Shown here: positions 1 through 13,629 of the stretch, in pieces
Position numbering within the stretch: position 1 is the stretch's first letter
Layout: each line of letters opens with the position of its first letter
Assembly (NCBI RefSeq): GCF_040958095.1
Contig: NC_091228.1
Location: 7,108,700 to 7,172,699, forward strand
DNA: 64,000 nucleotides
Reading direction: 5' to 3'
From: Procambarus clarkii
Taxonomy: Eukaryota > Arthropoda > Malacostraca > Decapoda > Cambaridae
Position numbers and translations under genes: made by a program
Notes under the pieces: generated by a model
Told to the model about the DNA's origin: nothing
Databases searched by the model: none
Seen by the model: only the letters and a program-made list of their open reading frames with translations

Positions 1-3000
1 TTGTACTAATAAAGATATAAGTACGGTACTTTTAAACATATACGTAGGGTACTTATATGGGTATATGTATGGTACTTATATGGGTATATATATGGTACTT
101 AAATTGACATATGTATGGCACTTATGAAAGGTACATTTAAAGATATGTATGGTACTTATAAAGACATATGTCTGATATTTATAACGGCATATCTATGGTA
201 CTTATAAAGGCATATGTATGATACTTATAAATGCATATGTATGGTACTTAAAACGGCACATGGATTATACTTATATGGGCATATATATGGCATTTACACA
301 AGCATATGTATGGTACTTATGAGGCCATGTAAAAGGTACATATGTTGGCATGTGTATGGTACTTATATGGGCATGTGTATGGTACTTATATGGTCCTCCT
401 AATGTTTCCCAACGTCAAGAAAACGGTAAACTGTAAGTGTCCTATCCTAACCTACCAGAGGACCAAACTCAGAAAACGGGACAGTACGTCACTTTGTCGA
501 GGAGCATACATTTTCTGCCACACAGCCGTTTGCCAGGAAAGAATCGCAGCCCGGGCGAAATCGTCATTTTTCTCAAAACTCAAAATCAAAACCAGCCATA
601 GAATCGTTTTGAAAATGGTACCATTGTGTTTACCACAGCAATTTACATTTCTTTCTGTAAAGGCTTTCTTTGCTAATTTTCAATATCAAGGCCCAAACAC
701 CCATATTTACCGAGATACAGCCATCTCAAATATCAGATATATCATCGTGTTTTCTCAACAAATTATTAGGGAAAATGAGTTGAAAAACACGTAATAATAA
801 TTATAAACAGCTAAATAAAAAATGGGTAATGAAAATAAAGTAATTTCTATATTATTCCTTTGATTAGAGATTATTTTGAATTGTAAATTTATGGCCATTT
901 GTATGGTACTTATAATGGCATATGTATTGCACTTATAATGGCAAATGTATGGTACTTATAATAGCATATGTATGGTAATTATATGGTGTATGTATGGTAT
1001 ATATAATAGCATATGTATTGTACTAATAAATATATAAGTACGGTACTTTTAAACATATACGTATGGTACTTATATGGGTATATGTATGGTACTTATATGG
1101 GTATATATATGGTACTTAAATTGACATATGTATGGCACTTATGTAAGGTACATTTAAAGATATGTATGGTACTTATAAAGACATATGTCTGATATTTATA
1201 ACGGCATATCTATGGTACTTATAAAGGCATATTATGATACTTATAAATGCATATGTATGGTACTTAAAACGGCACATGGATTATACTTATATGGGCATAT
1301 ATATGGCATTTACACGAGCATATGTATGGTACTTATAAGGCCATGTAAAAGGTACATATATTGGCATGTGTATGGTACTTATATGGGCATGTGTATGGTA
1401 CTGGTACTTATATGGTCCTCCTAATGTTTCCCAACGTCAAGAAAACGGTAAATTGTAAGTGTCCTATCCTATCCTACCAGAGGACCAAACTCAGAAAACG
1501 GGACAGTACGTCACATTGTCGAGGAGCATACATTTTCTGCCACACAGCCGTTTGCCAGGAAAGAATCGCAGCCCGGGCGAAATCGTCATTTTTCTCAAAA
1601 CTCAAAATCAAAACCAGCCATAGAATCGTTTTGAAAATGGTACCATTGTGTTTACCACAGCAATTTACATTTCTTTCTATAAAGGCTTTCTTTGCTAATT
1701 TTCAATATCAAGGCCCAAACACCCATATTTACCGAGATACAGCCATCTCAAATATCAGATATATCATCGTGTTTTCTCAACAAATTATTAGGGAAAATGA
1801 GTTGAAAAACACGTAATAATAATTATAAACAGCTAAATAAAAAATGGGTAATGAAAATAAAGTAATTTCTATATTATTCCTTTGCTTAGAGATTATTTTG
1901 AATGGTAAATTTATGGCCATTTGTATGGTACTTATAATGGCATGTGTATTGCACTTATAATGGCAAATGTATGGTACTTATAATAGCATATGTATGGTAA
2001 TTATATGGTGTATGTATGGTACATATAATAGCATATGTATTGTACTAATAAATATATAAGTACGGTACTTTTAAACATATACGTATGGTACTTATATGGG
2101 TATATGTATGGTACTTATATGGGTATATATATGGTACGTAAATTGACATATGTATGGCACCTATGTAAGGTACATTTAAAGATATGTATGGTACTTATAA
2201 AGACATATGTCTGATATTTATAACGGCATATCTATGGTACTTATAAAGGCATATGTATGATACTTATAAATGCATATGTATGGTACTTAAAACGACACAT
2301 GGATTATACTTATATGGGCATATATATGGCATTTACACGAGCATATGTATGGTACTTATAAGGCCATGTAAAAGGTACATATATTGGCATGTGTATGGTA
2401 CTTATATGGGCAGGTGTATGGTACTTATATGGTCCTCCTAATGTTTCCCAACGTCAAGAAAACGGTAAATTGTAAGTGTCCTATCCTAACCTACCAGAGG
2501 ACCAAACTCAGAAAACGGGACAGTACGTCACTTTGTCGAGGAGCATACATTTTCGGCCACACAGCCGTTTGCCAGGAAAGAATCGCAGCCCGGGCGAAAT
2601 CGTCATTTTTCTCAAAACTCAAAATCAAAACCAGCCATAGAATCGTTTTGAAAATGGTACCATTGTGTTTACCACAGCAATTTTCATTTGTTTCTGTAAA
2701 GGCTTTCTTTGCTAATTTTCAATATCAAGGCCCAAACACCCATATTTACCGAGATACAGCCATCTCAAATATCAGATATATTATCGTGTTTTCTCAACAA
2801 ATTGTTAGGGAAAATGAGTTGAAAAACACGTAATAATAATTATAAGCAGCTAAATAAAAAATGGTTAATGAAAATAAAGTAATTTCTATATTATTCCTTT
2901 GCTTAGAGATTATTTTGAATGGTAAATTTATGGCCATTTGTATGGTACTTATAATGGCAAATGTATTGCACTTATAATGGTAAATGTATGGTACTTATAA

Positions 3001-6000
3001 TAGCATATGTATGGTAATTATATGGTGTATGTATGGTACATATAATAGCATATGTATTGTACTAATAAAGATATAAGTACGGTACTTTTAAACATATACG
3101 TATGGTACTTATATGGGTATATGTATGGTACTTATATGGGTATATATATGGTACTTAAATTGACATATGTATGGCACTTATGTAAGGTACATTTAAAGAT
3201 ATGTATGGTACTTATAAAGACATATGTCTGATATTTATAACGGCATATCTATGGTACTTATAAAGGCATATGTATGATACTTATAAATGCATATGTATGG
3301 TACTTAAAACGGCACATGGATTATACTTATATGGGCATATATATGGCATTTACACGAGCATATGTATGGTACTTATAAGGCCATGTAAAAGGTACATATG
3401 TTGGCATGTGTATGGTACTTATATGGGCATGTGTATGGTACTTATATGGTCCTCCTAATGTTTCCCAACGTCAAGAAAACGGTAAATTGTAAGTGTCCTA
3501 TCCTAACCTACCAGAGGACCAAAGTCAGAAAACGGGACAGTACGTCACTTTGTCGAGGAGCATACATTTTCTGCCACACAGCCGTTTGCCAGGAAAGAAT
3601 CGCAGCCCGGGCGAAATCGTCATTTTTCTCAAAACTCAAAATCAAAACCAGCCATAGAATCGTTTTGAAAATGGTACCATTGTGTTTACCACAGCAATTT
3701 ACATTTCTTTCTGTAAAGGCTTTCTTTGCTAATTTTCAATATCGAGGCCAAAACACCCATATTTACCGAGATACAGCCATCTCAAATATCAGATATATCA
3801 TCGTGTTTTCTCAACAAATTATTAGGGAAAATGAGTTGAAAAACACGTAATAATAATTATAAACAGCTAAATAAAAAATGGGTAATGAAAATAAAGTAAT
3901 TTCTATATTATTCCTTTGCTTAGAGATTATTTTGAATGGTAAATTTATGGCCATTTGTATGGTACTTATAATGGCATGTGTATTGCACTTATAATGGCAA
4001 ATGTATGGTACTTATAATAGCATATGTATGGTAATTATATGGTGTATGTATGGTACATATAATAGCATATGTATTGTACTAATAAATATATAAGTACGGT
4101 ACTTTTAAACATATACGTATGGTACTTATATGGGTATATGTATGGTACTTATATGGGTATATATATGGTACGTAAATTGACATATGTATGGCACCTATGT
4201 AAGGTACATTTAAAGATATGTATGGTACTTATAAAGACATATGTCTGATATTTATAACGGCATATCTATGGTACTTATAAAGGCATATGTATGATACTTA
4301 TAAATGCATATGTATGGTACTTAAAACTACACATGGATTATACTTATATGGGCATATATATGGCATTTACACGAGCATATGTATGGTACTTATAAGGCCA
4401 TGTAAAAGGTACATATATTGGCATGTGTATGGTACTTATATGGGCAGGTGTATGGTACTTATATGGTCCTCCTAATGTTTCCCAACGTCAAGAAAACGGT
4501 AAATTGTAAGTGTCCTATCCTAACCTACCAGAGGACCAAACTCAGAAAACGGGACAGTACGTCACTTTGTCGAGGAGCATACATTTTCGGCCACACAGCC
4601 GTTTGCCAGGAAAGAATCGCAGCCCGGGCGAAATCGTCATTTTTCTCAAAACTCAAAATCAAAACCAGCCATAGAATCGTTTTGAAAATGGTACCATTGT
4701 GTTTACCACAGCAATTTACATTTCTTTCTGTAAAGGCTTTCTTTGCTAATTTTCAATATCGAGGCCCAAACACCCATATTTACCGAGATACAGCCATCTC
4801 AAATATCAGATATATCATCGTGTTTTCTCAACAAATTATTAGGGAAAATGAGTTGAAAAACACGTAATAATAATTATAAACAGCTAAATAAAAAATGGGT
4901 AATGAAAATAAAGTAATTTCTATATTATTCCTTTGCTTAGAGATTATTTTGAATGGTAAATTTATGGCCATTTGTATGGTACTTATAATGGCATATGTAT
5001 TGCACTTATAATGGCAAATGTATGGTACTTATAATAGCATATGTATGGTAATTATATGGTGTATGTATGGTACATATAGTAGCATATGTATTGTACAAAT
5101 AAATATATACGTACGGTACTTTTAAACATATACGTATGGTACTTATATGGGTATATGTATGGTACTTATATGAGTATATATATGGTACTTAAATTGACAT
5201 ATGTATGGCAATTATGTAAGGTACATTTAAAGATATGTATGGTACTTATAAAGACATATGTCTGATATTTATAACGGCATATCTATGGTACTTATAAAGG
5301 CATATGTATGTTACTTATAAATGCATATGTATGGTACTTAAATCGGCACATGGATTATACTTATATGGGCATATATATGGCATTTACATGAGCATATGTA
5401 TGGTACTTATGAGGCCATGTAAAAGGTACATATATTGGCATGTGTATGGTACTTATATGGGCATGTGTTTGGTACTTATATGGTCCTCCTAATGTTTCCC
5501 AACGTCAAGAAAACGGTAAATTGTAAGTGTCCTATCCTAACCTACCAGAGGACCAAACTCAGAAAACGGGACAGTACGTCACTTTGTCGAGGAGCATACA
5601 TTTTCTGCCACACAGCCGTTTGCCAGGAAAGAATCGCAGCCCGGGCGAAATCGTCATTTTTCTCAAAACTCAAAATCAAAACCAGCCATAGAATCGTTTT
5701 GAAAATGGTACCATTGTGTTTACCACAGCAATTTTCATTTGTTTCTGTAAAGGCTTTCTTTGCTAATTTTCAATATCAAGGCCCAAACACCCATATTTAC
5801 CGAGATACAGCCATCTCAAATATCAGATATATCATCGTGTTTTCTCAACAAATTGTTAGGGAAAATGAGTTGAAAAACACGTAATAATAATTATAAACAG
5901 CTAAATAAAAAATGGTTAATGAAAATAAAGTAATTTCTATATTATTCCTTTGCTTAGAGATTATTTTGAATGGTAAATTTATGGCCATTTGTATGGTACT

Positions 6001-9000
6001 TATAATGGCAAATGTATTGCACTTATAATGGTAAATGTATGGTACTTATAATAGCATATGTATGGTAATTATATGGTGTATGTATGGTACATATAATAGC
6101 ATATGTATTGTACTAATAAAGATATAAGTACGGTACTTTTAAACATATACGTATGGTACTTATATGGGTATATGTATGGTACTTATATGGGTATATATAT
6201 GGTACTTAAATTGACATATGTATGGCACTTATGTAAGGTACATTTAAAGATATGTATGGTACTTATAAAGACATATGTCTGATATTTATAACGGCATATC
6301 TATGGTACTTATAAAGGCATATGTATGATACTTATAAATGCATATGTATGGTACTTAAAACGGCACATGGATTATACTTATATGGGCATATATATGGCAT
6401 TTACACGAGCATATGTATGGTACTTATAAGGCCATGTAAAAGGTACATATGTTGGCATGTGTATGGTACTTATATGGGCATGTGTATGGTACTTATATGG
6501 TCCTCCTAATGTTTCCCAACGTCAAGAAAACGGTAAATTGTAAGTGTCCTATCCTAACCTACCAGAGGACCAAACTCAGAAAACGGGACAGTACGTCACT
6601 TTGTCGTGGAGCATACATTTTCTGCCACACAGCCGTTTGCCAGGAAAGAATCGCAGCCCGGGCGAAATCGTCATTTTTCTCAAAACTCAAAATCAAAACC
6701 AGCCATAGAATCGTTTTGAAAATGGTACCATTGTGTTTACCACAGCAATTTACATTTCTTTCTGTAAAGGCTTTCTTTGCTAATTTTCAATATCAAGGCC
6801 CAAACACCCATATTTACCGAGATACAGCCATCTCAAATATCAGATATATCATCGTGTTTTCTCAACAAATTATTAGAGAAAATGAGTTGAAAAACATGTA
6901 ATAATAATTATAAACAGCTAAATAAAAAATGGGTAATGAAAATAAAGTAATTTCTATATTATTCCTTTGCTTAGAGATTATTTTGAATGGTAAATTTATG
7001 GCCATTTGTATGGTACTTATAATGGCATATGTATTGCACTTATAATGGCAAATGTATCGTACTTATAATAGCATATGTATGGTAATTATATGGTGTATGT
7101 ATGGTACATATAATAGCATATGTATTGTACTAATAAAAATATAAGTACGGTACTTTTAAACATATACGTATGGTACTTATATGGGTATATGTATGGTACT
7201 TATATGGGTATATATATGGTACTTAAATTGACATATGTATGGAACTTATGTAAGGTACATTTAAAGATATGTATGGTACTTATTAAGACATATGTCTGAT
7301 ATTTATAACGGCATATCTATGGTACTTATAAAGGCATATGTATGATACTTATAAATGCATATGTATGGTACTTAAAACGGCACATGGATTATACTTATAT
7401 GGGCATATATATGGCATTTACACGAGCATATGTATGGTACTTGTCAGGCCATGTAAAAGGTACATATGTTGGCATGTGTATGGTACTTATATGGGCATGT
7501 GTATGGTACTTATATGGTCCTCCTAATGTTTCCCAACGTCAAGAAAACGGTAAATTGTAAGTGTCCTATCCTAACCTACCAGAGGACCAAACTCAGAAAA
7601 CGGGACAGTACGTCACTTTGTCGAGGAGCATACATTTTCTGCCACACAGCCGTTTGCCAGGAAAGAATCGCAGCCCGGGCGAAATCGTCATTTTTCTCAA
7701 AACTCAAAATCAAAACCAGCCATAGAATCGTTTGAAAATGGTACCATTGTGTTTACCACAGCAATTTACATTTCTTTCTATAAAGGCTTTCTTTGCTAAT
7801 TTTCAATATCAAGGCCCAAACACCCATATTTACCGAGATACAGCCATCTCAAATATCAGATATATCATCGTGTTTTCTCAACAAATTATTAGAGAAAATG
7901 AGTTGAAAAACATGTAATAATAATTATAAACAGCTAAATAAAAAATGGGTAATGAAAATAAAGAAATTTCTATATTATTCCTTTGCTTAGAGATTATTTT
8001 GAATGGTAAATTTATGGCCATTTGTATGGTACTTATAATGGCAAATGTATGGTACTTATAATAGCATATGTATAGTAATTATATGGTGTATGTATGGTAC
8101 ATATAATAGCATATGTATTGTACTAATAAATATATAAGTACGGTACTTTTAAACATATACGTATGGTACTTATATGGGTATATGTATGGTACTTATATGG
8201 GTATATATATGGTACTTAAATTGACATATGTATGGCACTTATGTAAAGTACATTTAAAGATATGTATGGTACTTATAAAGACATATGTCTGATATTTATA
8301 ACGGCATATCTATGGTACTTATAAAGGCATATGTATGATACTTATAAATGCATATGTATGGTACTTAAAACGGCACATGGATTATACTTATATGGGCATA
8401 GCATATATATGGCATTTACACGAGCATATGTATGGTACTTATAAGGCCATGTAAAAGGTACATATGTTGGCATGTGTATGGTACTTATATGGGCATGTGT
8501 ATGGTACTTATATGGTCCTCCTAATGTTTCCCAACGTCAAGAAAACGGTAAATTGTAAGTGTCCTATCCTAACCTACCAGAGGACCAAACTCAGAAAACG
8601 GGACAGTACGTCACTTTGTCGAGGAGCATACATTTTCTGCCACACAGCCGTTTGCCAGGAAAGAATCGCAGCCCGGGCGAAATCGTCATTTTTCTCAAAA
8701 CTCAAAATCAAAACCAGCCATAGAATCGTTTTGAAAATGGTACCATTGTGTTTACCACAGCAATTTACATTTCTTTCTATAAAGGCTTTCTTTGCTAATT
8801 TTCAATATCAAGGCCCAAACACCCATATTTACCGAGATACAGCCATCTCAAATATCAGATATATCATCGTGTTTTCTCAACAAATTATTAGAGAAAATGA
8901 GTTGAAAAACATGTAATAATAATTATAAACAGCTAAATAAAAAATGGGTAATGAAAATAAAGAAATTTCTATATTATTCCTTTGCTTAGAGATTATTTTG

Positions 9001-10714
9001 AATGGTAAATTTATGGCCATTTGTATGGTACTTATAATGGCAAATGTATGGTACTTATAATAGCATATGTATAGTAATTATATGGTGTATGTATGGTACA
9101 TATAATAGCATATGTATTGTACTAATAAATATATAAGTACGGTACTTTTAAACATATACGTATGGTACTTATATGGGTATATGTATGGTACTTATATGGG
9201 TATATATATGGTACTTAAATTGACATATGTATGGCACTTATGTAAAGTACATTTAAAGATATGTATGGTACTTATAAAGACATATGTCTGATATTTATAA
9301 CGGCATATCTATGGTACTTATAAAGGCATATGTATGATACTTATAAATGCATATGTATGGTACTTAAAACGGCACATGGATTATACTTATATGGGCATAG
9401 CATATATATGGCATTTACACGAGCATATGTATGGTACTTATAAGGCCATGTAAAAGGTACATATGTTGGCATGTGTATGGTACTTATATGGGCATGTGTA
9501 TGGTACTTATATGGTCCTCCTAATGTTTCCCAACGTCAAGAAAACGGTAAATTGTAAGTGTCCTATCCTAACCTACCAGAGGACCAAACTCAGAAAACGG
9601 GACAGTACGTCACTTTGTCGAGGAGCATACATTTTCTGCCACACAGCCGTTTGCCAGGAAAGAATCGCAGCCCGGGCGAAATCGTCATTTTTCTCAAAAC
9701 TCAAAATCAAAACCAGCCATAGAATCGTTTTGAAAATGGTACCATTGTGTTTACCACAGCAATTTACATTTCTTTCTGTAAAGGCTTTCTTTGTTAATTT
9801 TCAATATCAAGGCCCAAACACCCATATTTACCGAGATACAGCCATCTCAAATATCAGATATATCATCGTGTTTTCTCAACAAATTATTAGAGAAAATGAG
9901 TTGAAAAACATGTAATAATAATTATAAACAGCTAAATAAAAAATGGGTAATGAAAATAAAGTAATTTCTATATTATTCGTTTGCTTAGAGATTATTTTGA
10001 ATGTTAAATTTATGGCCATTTGTATGGTACTTATAATGGCATATGTATTGCACTTATAATGGCAAATGTATGGTACTTATAATAGCATATGTATGGTAAT
10101 TATATGGTGTATGTATGGTACATATAATAGCATATGTATTGTACTAATAAATATATAAGTACGGTACTTTTAAACATATACGTATGGTACTTATATGGGT
10201 ATATGTATGGTACTTATATGGGTATATATATGGTACTTAAATTGACATATGTATGGCACTTATGTAAGGTACATTTAAAGATATGTATGGTACTTATAAA
10301 GACATATGTCTGATATTTATAACGGCATATCTATGGTACTTATAAAGGCTTATTATGATACTTATAAATGCATATGTATGGTACTTAAAACGGCACATGG
10401 ATTATACTTATATGGGCATATATATGGCATTTACACGAGCATATGTATGGTACTTATAAGGCCATGTAAAAGGTACATATATTGGCATGTGTATGGTACT
10501 TATATGGGCATGTGTATGGTACTTATATGGTCCTCCTAATGTTTCCCAACGTCAAGAAAACGGTAAATTGTAAGTGTCCTATCCTAACCTACCAGAGGAC
10601 CAAACTCAGAAAACGGGACAGTACGTCACTTTGTCGAGGAGCATACATTTTCTGCCACACAGCCGTTTGCCAGGAAAGAATCGCAGCCCGGGCGAAATCG
10701 TCATTTTTCTCAAA
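1..10714 (+). repeat. Satellite array, monomer about 1,017 bp, about 10.5 copies
   Basis: Landmarks recur at about 342, 1361, 2384, 3398, 4418, 5435, 6449, 7466, 8464, 9463 and 10482, so the spacing is about 1,017 bp (about 999 bp around copies 9 and 10). Each monomer has two parts. One is about 570 bp of degenerate 20-22 bp subrepeats built on TATGGTACTTATA and GGCATATG. The other is a non-repetitive body of about 450 bp that begins near TGGTCCTCCTAATG. The body contains a 149-151 codon open frame in most copies. Copy 8 has a 1-base deletion near 7731 that splits it, and copy 11 is cut off at about 10714. I do not read the frame as a gene: its ATG lies in the subrepeats and the copies are nearly identical, so an open frame is expected from homogenisation alone. 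The array continues off the left edge. Confidence 0.97.
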
Positions 10715-10723
10715 GGTACATAT

Positions 10724-10843
10724 AGGTAACAGGGGCATAGGGTGAAAGAAACTCTGCCCATTGTTTCTCGCCGGCGCCTGGGATCGAACCCAGGACCACA
10801 GGATCACAAGTCCAGCGTGCTGTCCGCTCGGCCGACTGGCTCC
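10724..10843 (-). repeat. tRNA-derived SINE (family 1), head fragment
   Basis: On the minus strand this reads a tRNA-like head with an A box around CGGCCGAGCGG and a B box GGTTCGATCCC, then the start of a conserved body (GTTTCTTTCACCC, TGTTACCTAGCAG). It abuts the broken edge of the satellite on the left and a (GA)n tract on the right. Longer copies are at about 20983, 35181, 54977 and 59251. The body after the tRNA part shows it is a SINE and not a functional tRNA. Confidence 0.88.
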
Positions 10844-10847
10844 TGAA

Positions 10848-10949
<102 letters not shown>

Positions 10950-11269
10950 AATTAACACATGCATACAGAACACTGCTGTTAGACATGTGTTGGAGAGTCT
11001 GGAGACACTATAATTAACCTGGAAACCGAAGTAATTGAGAAAGTTAATTATATAACCATCTATGATACCGTTTGTGCTTGAGCGAGTATTGACATGTTAA
11101 CAGGTTAAGACTCCGCACGATTCAGTGTTAGTTGTCCTGAAGACGCAGGAGTTGTGGGTAAACAGAAAATAAAATATGTTTGTGTGTGTGCTGTAAAGCT
11201 GCTGAACTGAAGAGCAGCCAAGAGAGCACTGTGTGGATCTCTCAAAGGGAAGGTGAGACCGGAATAGGG

Positions 11270-11395
11270 TTTGAAATTGAAATTGAAATAAGTTTATTGA
11301 GGTAAAATACACACAAAGGGATGAGGTAGCTCAAGCTATTCTCACCCCATTCAGTACAACGTGTTAATACATACATAGACACACATCACAAATAA
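11270..11395. repeat. Dispersed repeat with AAGTTTATTGAGGTAAA motif
   Basis: The motif ATTGAAATAAGTTTATTGAG followed by a CACACA-rich stretch recurs in part at 54579-54626. It is therefore a dispersed element, probably the end of a retroposon. No coding content is visible. Confidence 0.6.
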
Positions 11396-11496
11396 ACATA
11401 TTACCAAACATTCTGAGAAAAAAATAGGGTTGTGGAGTGGATAGAAATATCTGGTCCTGCACCCCGGTGACGCCCCAACCAACACAGCTGAAAAAA

Positions 11497-11600
11497 ATAT
11501 ATGAATTGACAGTCTTTCGGTCTGTTTTGGACCATTATGAAGAGTGTGTGTGTGTGGTGCAGTACTGACCGAAACGTCGTTAATTCTGTTATTTTCAGAT
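11497..11600. repeat. Decayed inverted element of the GAAACG-hairpin class
   Basis: The left part reads, on the minus strand, a TAATGGTCC hairpin with ACCGAAAG. The right part reads ACTGACCGAAACGTCG on the plus strand. This is a diverged relative of the foldback elements near 30641, 43047, 56365 and 61406, with the two halves facing each other. Confidence 0.5.
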
Positions 11601-12490
11601 GCGTCAATATTGATCCCAAGAGGCGCGTGACATGCTATAATGATCCCAATTAACGTTTCCCAATTTATAGGACAATCAGCAGCTTCTACACCTATTCCCT
11701 CTCAATTATTAAATCACACAGTGTCAACCAACAGTGAACCTGATGAGGCTATTTGTCTATTTAATAGGTCCAAAATGGGTTAATGTCAGCCGACTGGGTA
11801 TGACAGGTCGATTATTGTTAATCCTAGGTGACGTGATGACAGTCATACCTTGACCTCCTGTCACTAACGTGACATAGGAATGAAGGGAGGATTCTCCAGC
11901 CGCTTATGATCGAGTCGTAGTCATCATACTGTGGCGAAGAATGTCATTAAGTCATACTCCTGAGATGTCCTGTACTTATACAATAGATTTTACCTACCAT
12001 CGTACACACTCACGCGAGAGCCATCACCCGGGAGCTAAACCTCAACCTGCATATAACTAGAACATACTCAGTCTCGTACATTATTTAGCGTGACTAATGG
12101 TCTTCTCATTTGTCCACGACGAGATTAATAACAATTGGAACCTAATTGACAACTTCATTTTAACCCCTCCCCCCCAAACCCCCCTTGCATGAAAACCTGT
12201 TTTCATGGCTCTCTAAATTCCTCAGTAATTACATTTCGCTCTATTGAACCAACTACCCGGGGACTAGGTTAACATATCCGGAATCAAATATTCAGTTTTC
12301 CTACTCTGGGGGTTTTAACAATTCGAGACAATTGAGGAAAATACAACCTGTCCCACGCGATCTATTTATCATGGGGGGATAATGAGCTGTATTTGTCCAT
12401 TAATGGCAAGGCACAGATTATATGCAAGTCCGGCCCATTAGCGTGTGTTCCGCCCCCATTCACATGGGGGTCTCTATTTTTGGAGTGTTG
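11601..12490. other. Apparently unique sequence, no gene recognised
   Basis: About 0.9 kb without tandem structure, long open frames or recognisable transposon protein. It includes a short C-rich run near 12165-12185. Part could be the promoter region or 5' exon zone of the Kunitz gene downstream, but no start site can be placed from sequence alone. Confidence 0.5.
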
Positions 12491-12518
12491 TTGTTGGTTT
12501 TTGCCTGTGCTCTTTGGT

Positions 12519-12780
12519 GGTGGTGTGGTGGTGGTGGGTTGTGAGTGTAGTGGTAGTGGTGGTGATAGTGGTGTGTGGTGGTGGTGTGTGGTGGTGGTGG
12601 GTTGTGAGTGTAGTGGTAGTGGTGGTGATAGTGGTGTGTGGTGGTGGTGTGTGGTGGTTGTGGGTTGTGAGTGTAGTGGTAGTGGTGGTGATAGTGGTGT
12701 GTGGTGGTGGTGTGTGGTGGTTGTGGGTTGTGAGTGTAGTGGTAGTGGTGGTGATAGTATTATGATAGTGGTGGTGTGGT
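12519..12780 (+). repeat. GGT-rich minisatellite, 63-bp unit, about 4 copies
   Basis: A 63-bp unit repeats about four times. It is made of GTGGTGGT runs plus the segment GTTGTGAGTGTAGTGGTAGT. The period is a multiple of three, so two frames stay open across it; both predicted peptides are low-complexity Val/Gly/Trp/Cys and are artefacts. Confidence 0.93.
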
Positions 12781-13156
12781 GAGTGTGTAGTGGTGTGTGG
12801 TGATGTGGTATGTGACGGTCGTATGGTGTGTGGTGTGGTGAACCATTGTGTTATGCATGGTAGTGTACTTACCTGTCAATGCTTATATGATCAGTAACTA
12901 CAGGAAACTGAAGTCAAAGTCCTTATGCCTCAACTACAAGCCTCGTAACTTGTATCATAATTTAACTATTCTGACGCTCAAAGTCTTTGTCGAACCTGGG
13001 CTGAAAATTGACTGAAGTGGCTTCCACAACATTCCACAAGTGTCTTGCATTCCACTGATTATAGAGTGTAAGAGTAAGTTGTTACATGTTAGAGTGACAT
13101 AAGGTAACGATGACTTCCGTTAGAACCTAATAACGCAATATTGAACCCTGTTACAG

Positions 13157-13228
13157 TGCGAGCGTTGGTGACAACGGTGCTGGCGTTGGTGGTACTGTTG
13201 GCTGTTGTTAGCAACGTCGACAGCCAAA
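13157..13228 (+). CDS. Kunitz inhibitor, signal-peptide exon
   Basis: The 72-nt exon lies between the acceptor TGTTACAG and the donor GTGAGG. It contributes 2 bases, 23 codons and 1 base. The phase fits the next exon exactly (A + AC gives Asn). The hydrophobic Leu/Val-rich segment followed by SNVDSQ looks like a signal peptide with its cleavage region. Confidence 0.8.
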
Positions 13229-13562
13229 GTGAGGAAGTATACTTTACTCTTAAACATATCATACAACTCTCAGAGTAGATACACTTGTTACACCTCTCAG
13301 TGTGTGTATATATATCCACTGTCATTAATAATTCTATGTCCAGATATTATTGTTTTAGATTTAGCTACTCAGAATAAAATGTCCATGTAGCACGGGCTAT
13401 GGTGAGCCCGTGATATCCAGAGTAGTAATGGCGTGATATCTCTTTCAGACACTCTATCCCAATGTCTGCTGCCACCCGACACAGGACTTTGCCGAGCTGC
13501 CTTTCCAATGTTTTACTATGATAGTCAAACTCGTTCATGTCGCAAGTAGGTCTCTCTCCCTC

Positions 13563-13629
<67 letters not shown>

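Noticed and set aside
12393..12782. Cys/Gly/Trp-rich frame as a secreted protein
   Set aside because: 63-bp GGT-rich minisatellite; the frame exists only because the period is divisible by three.
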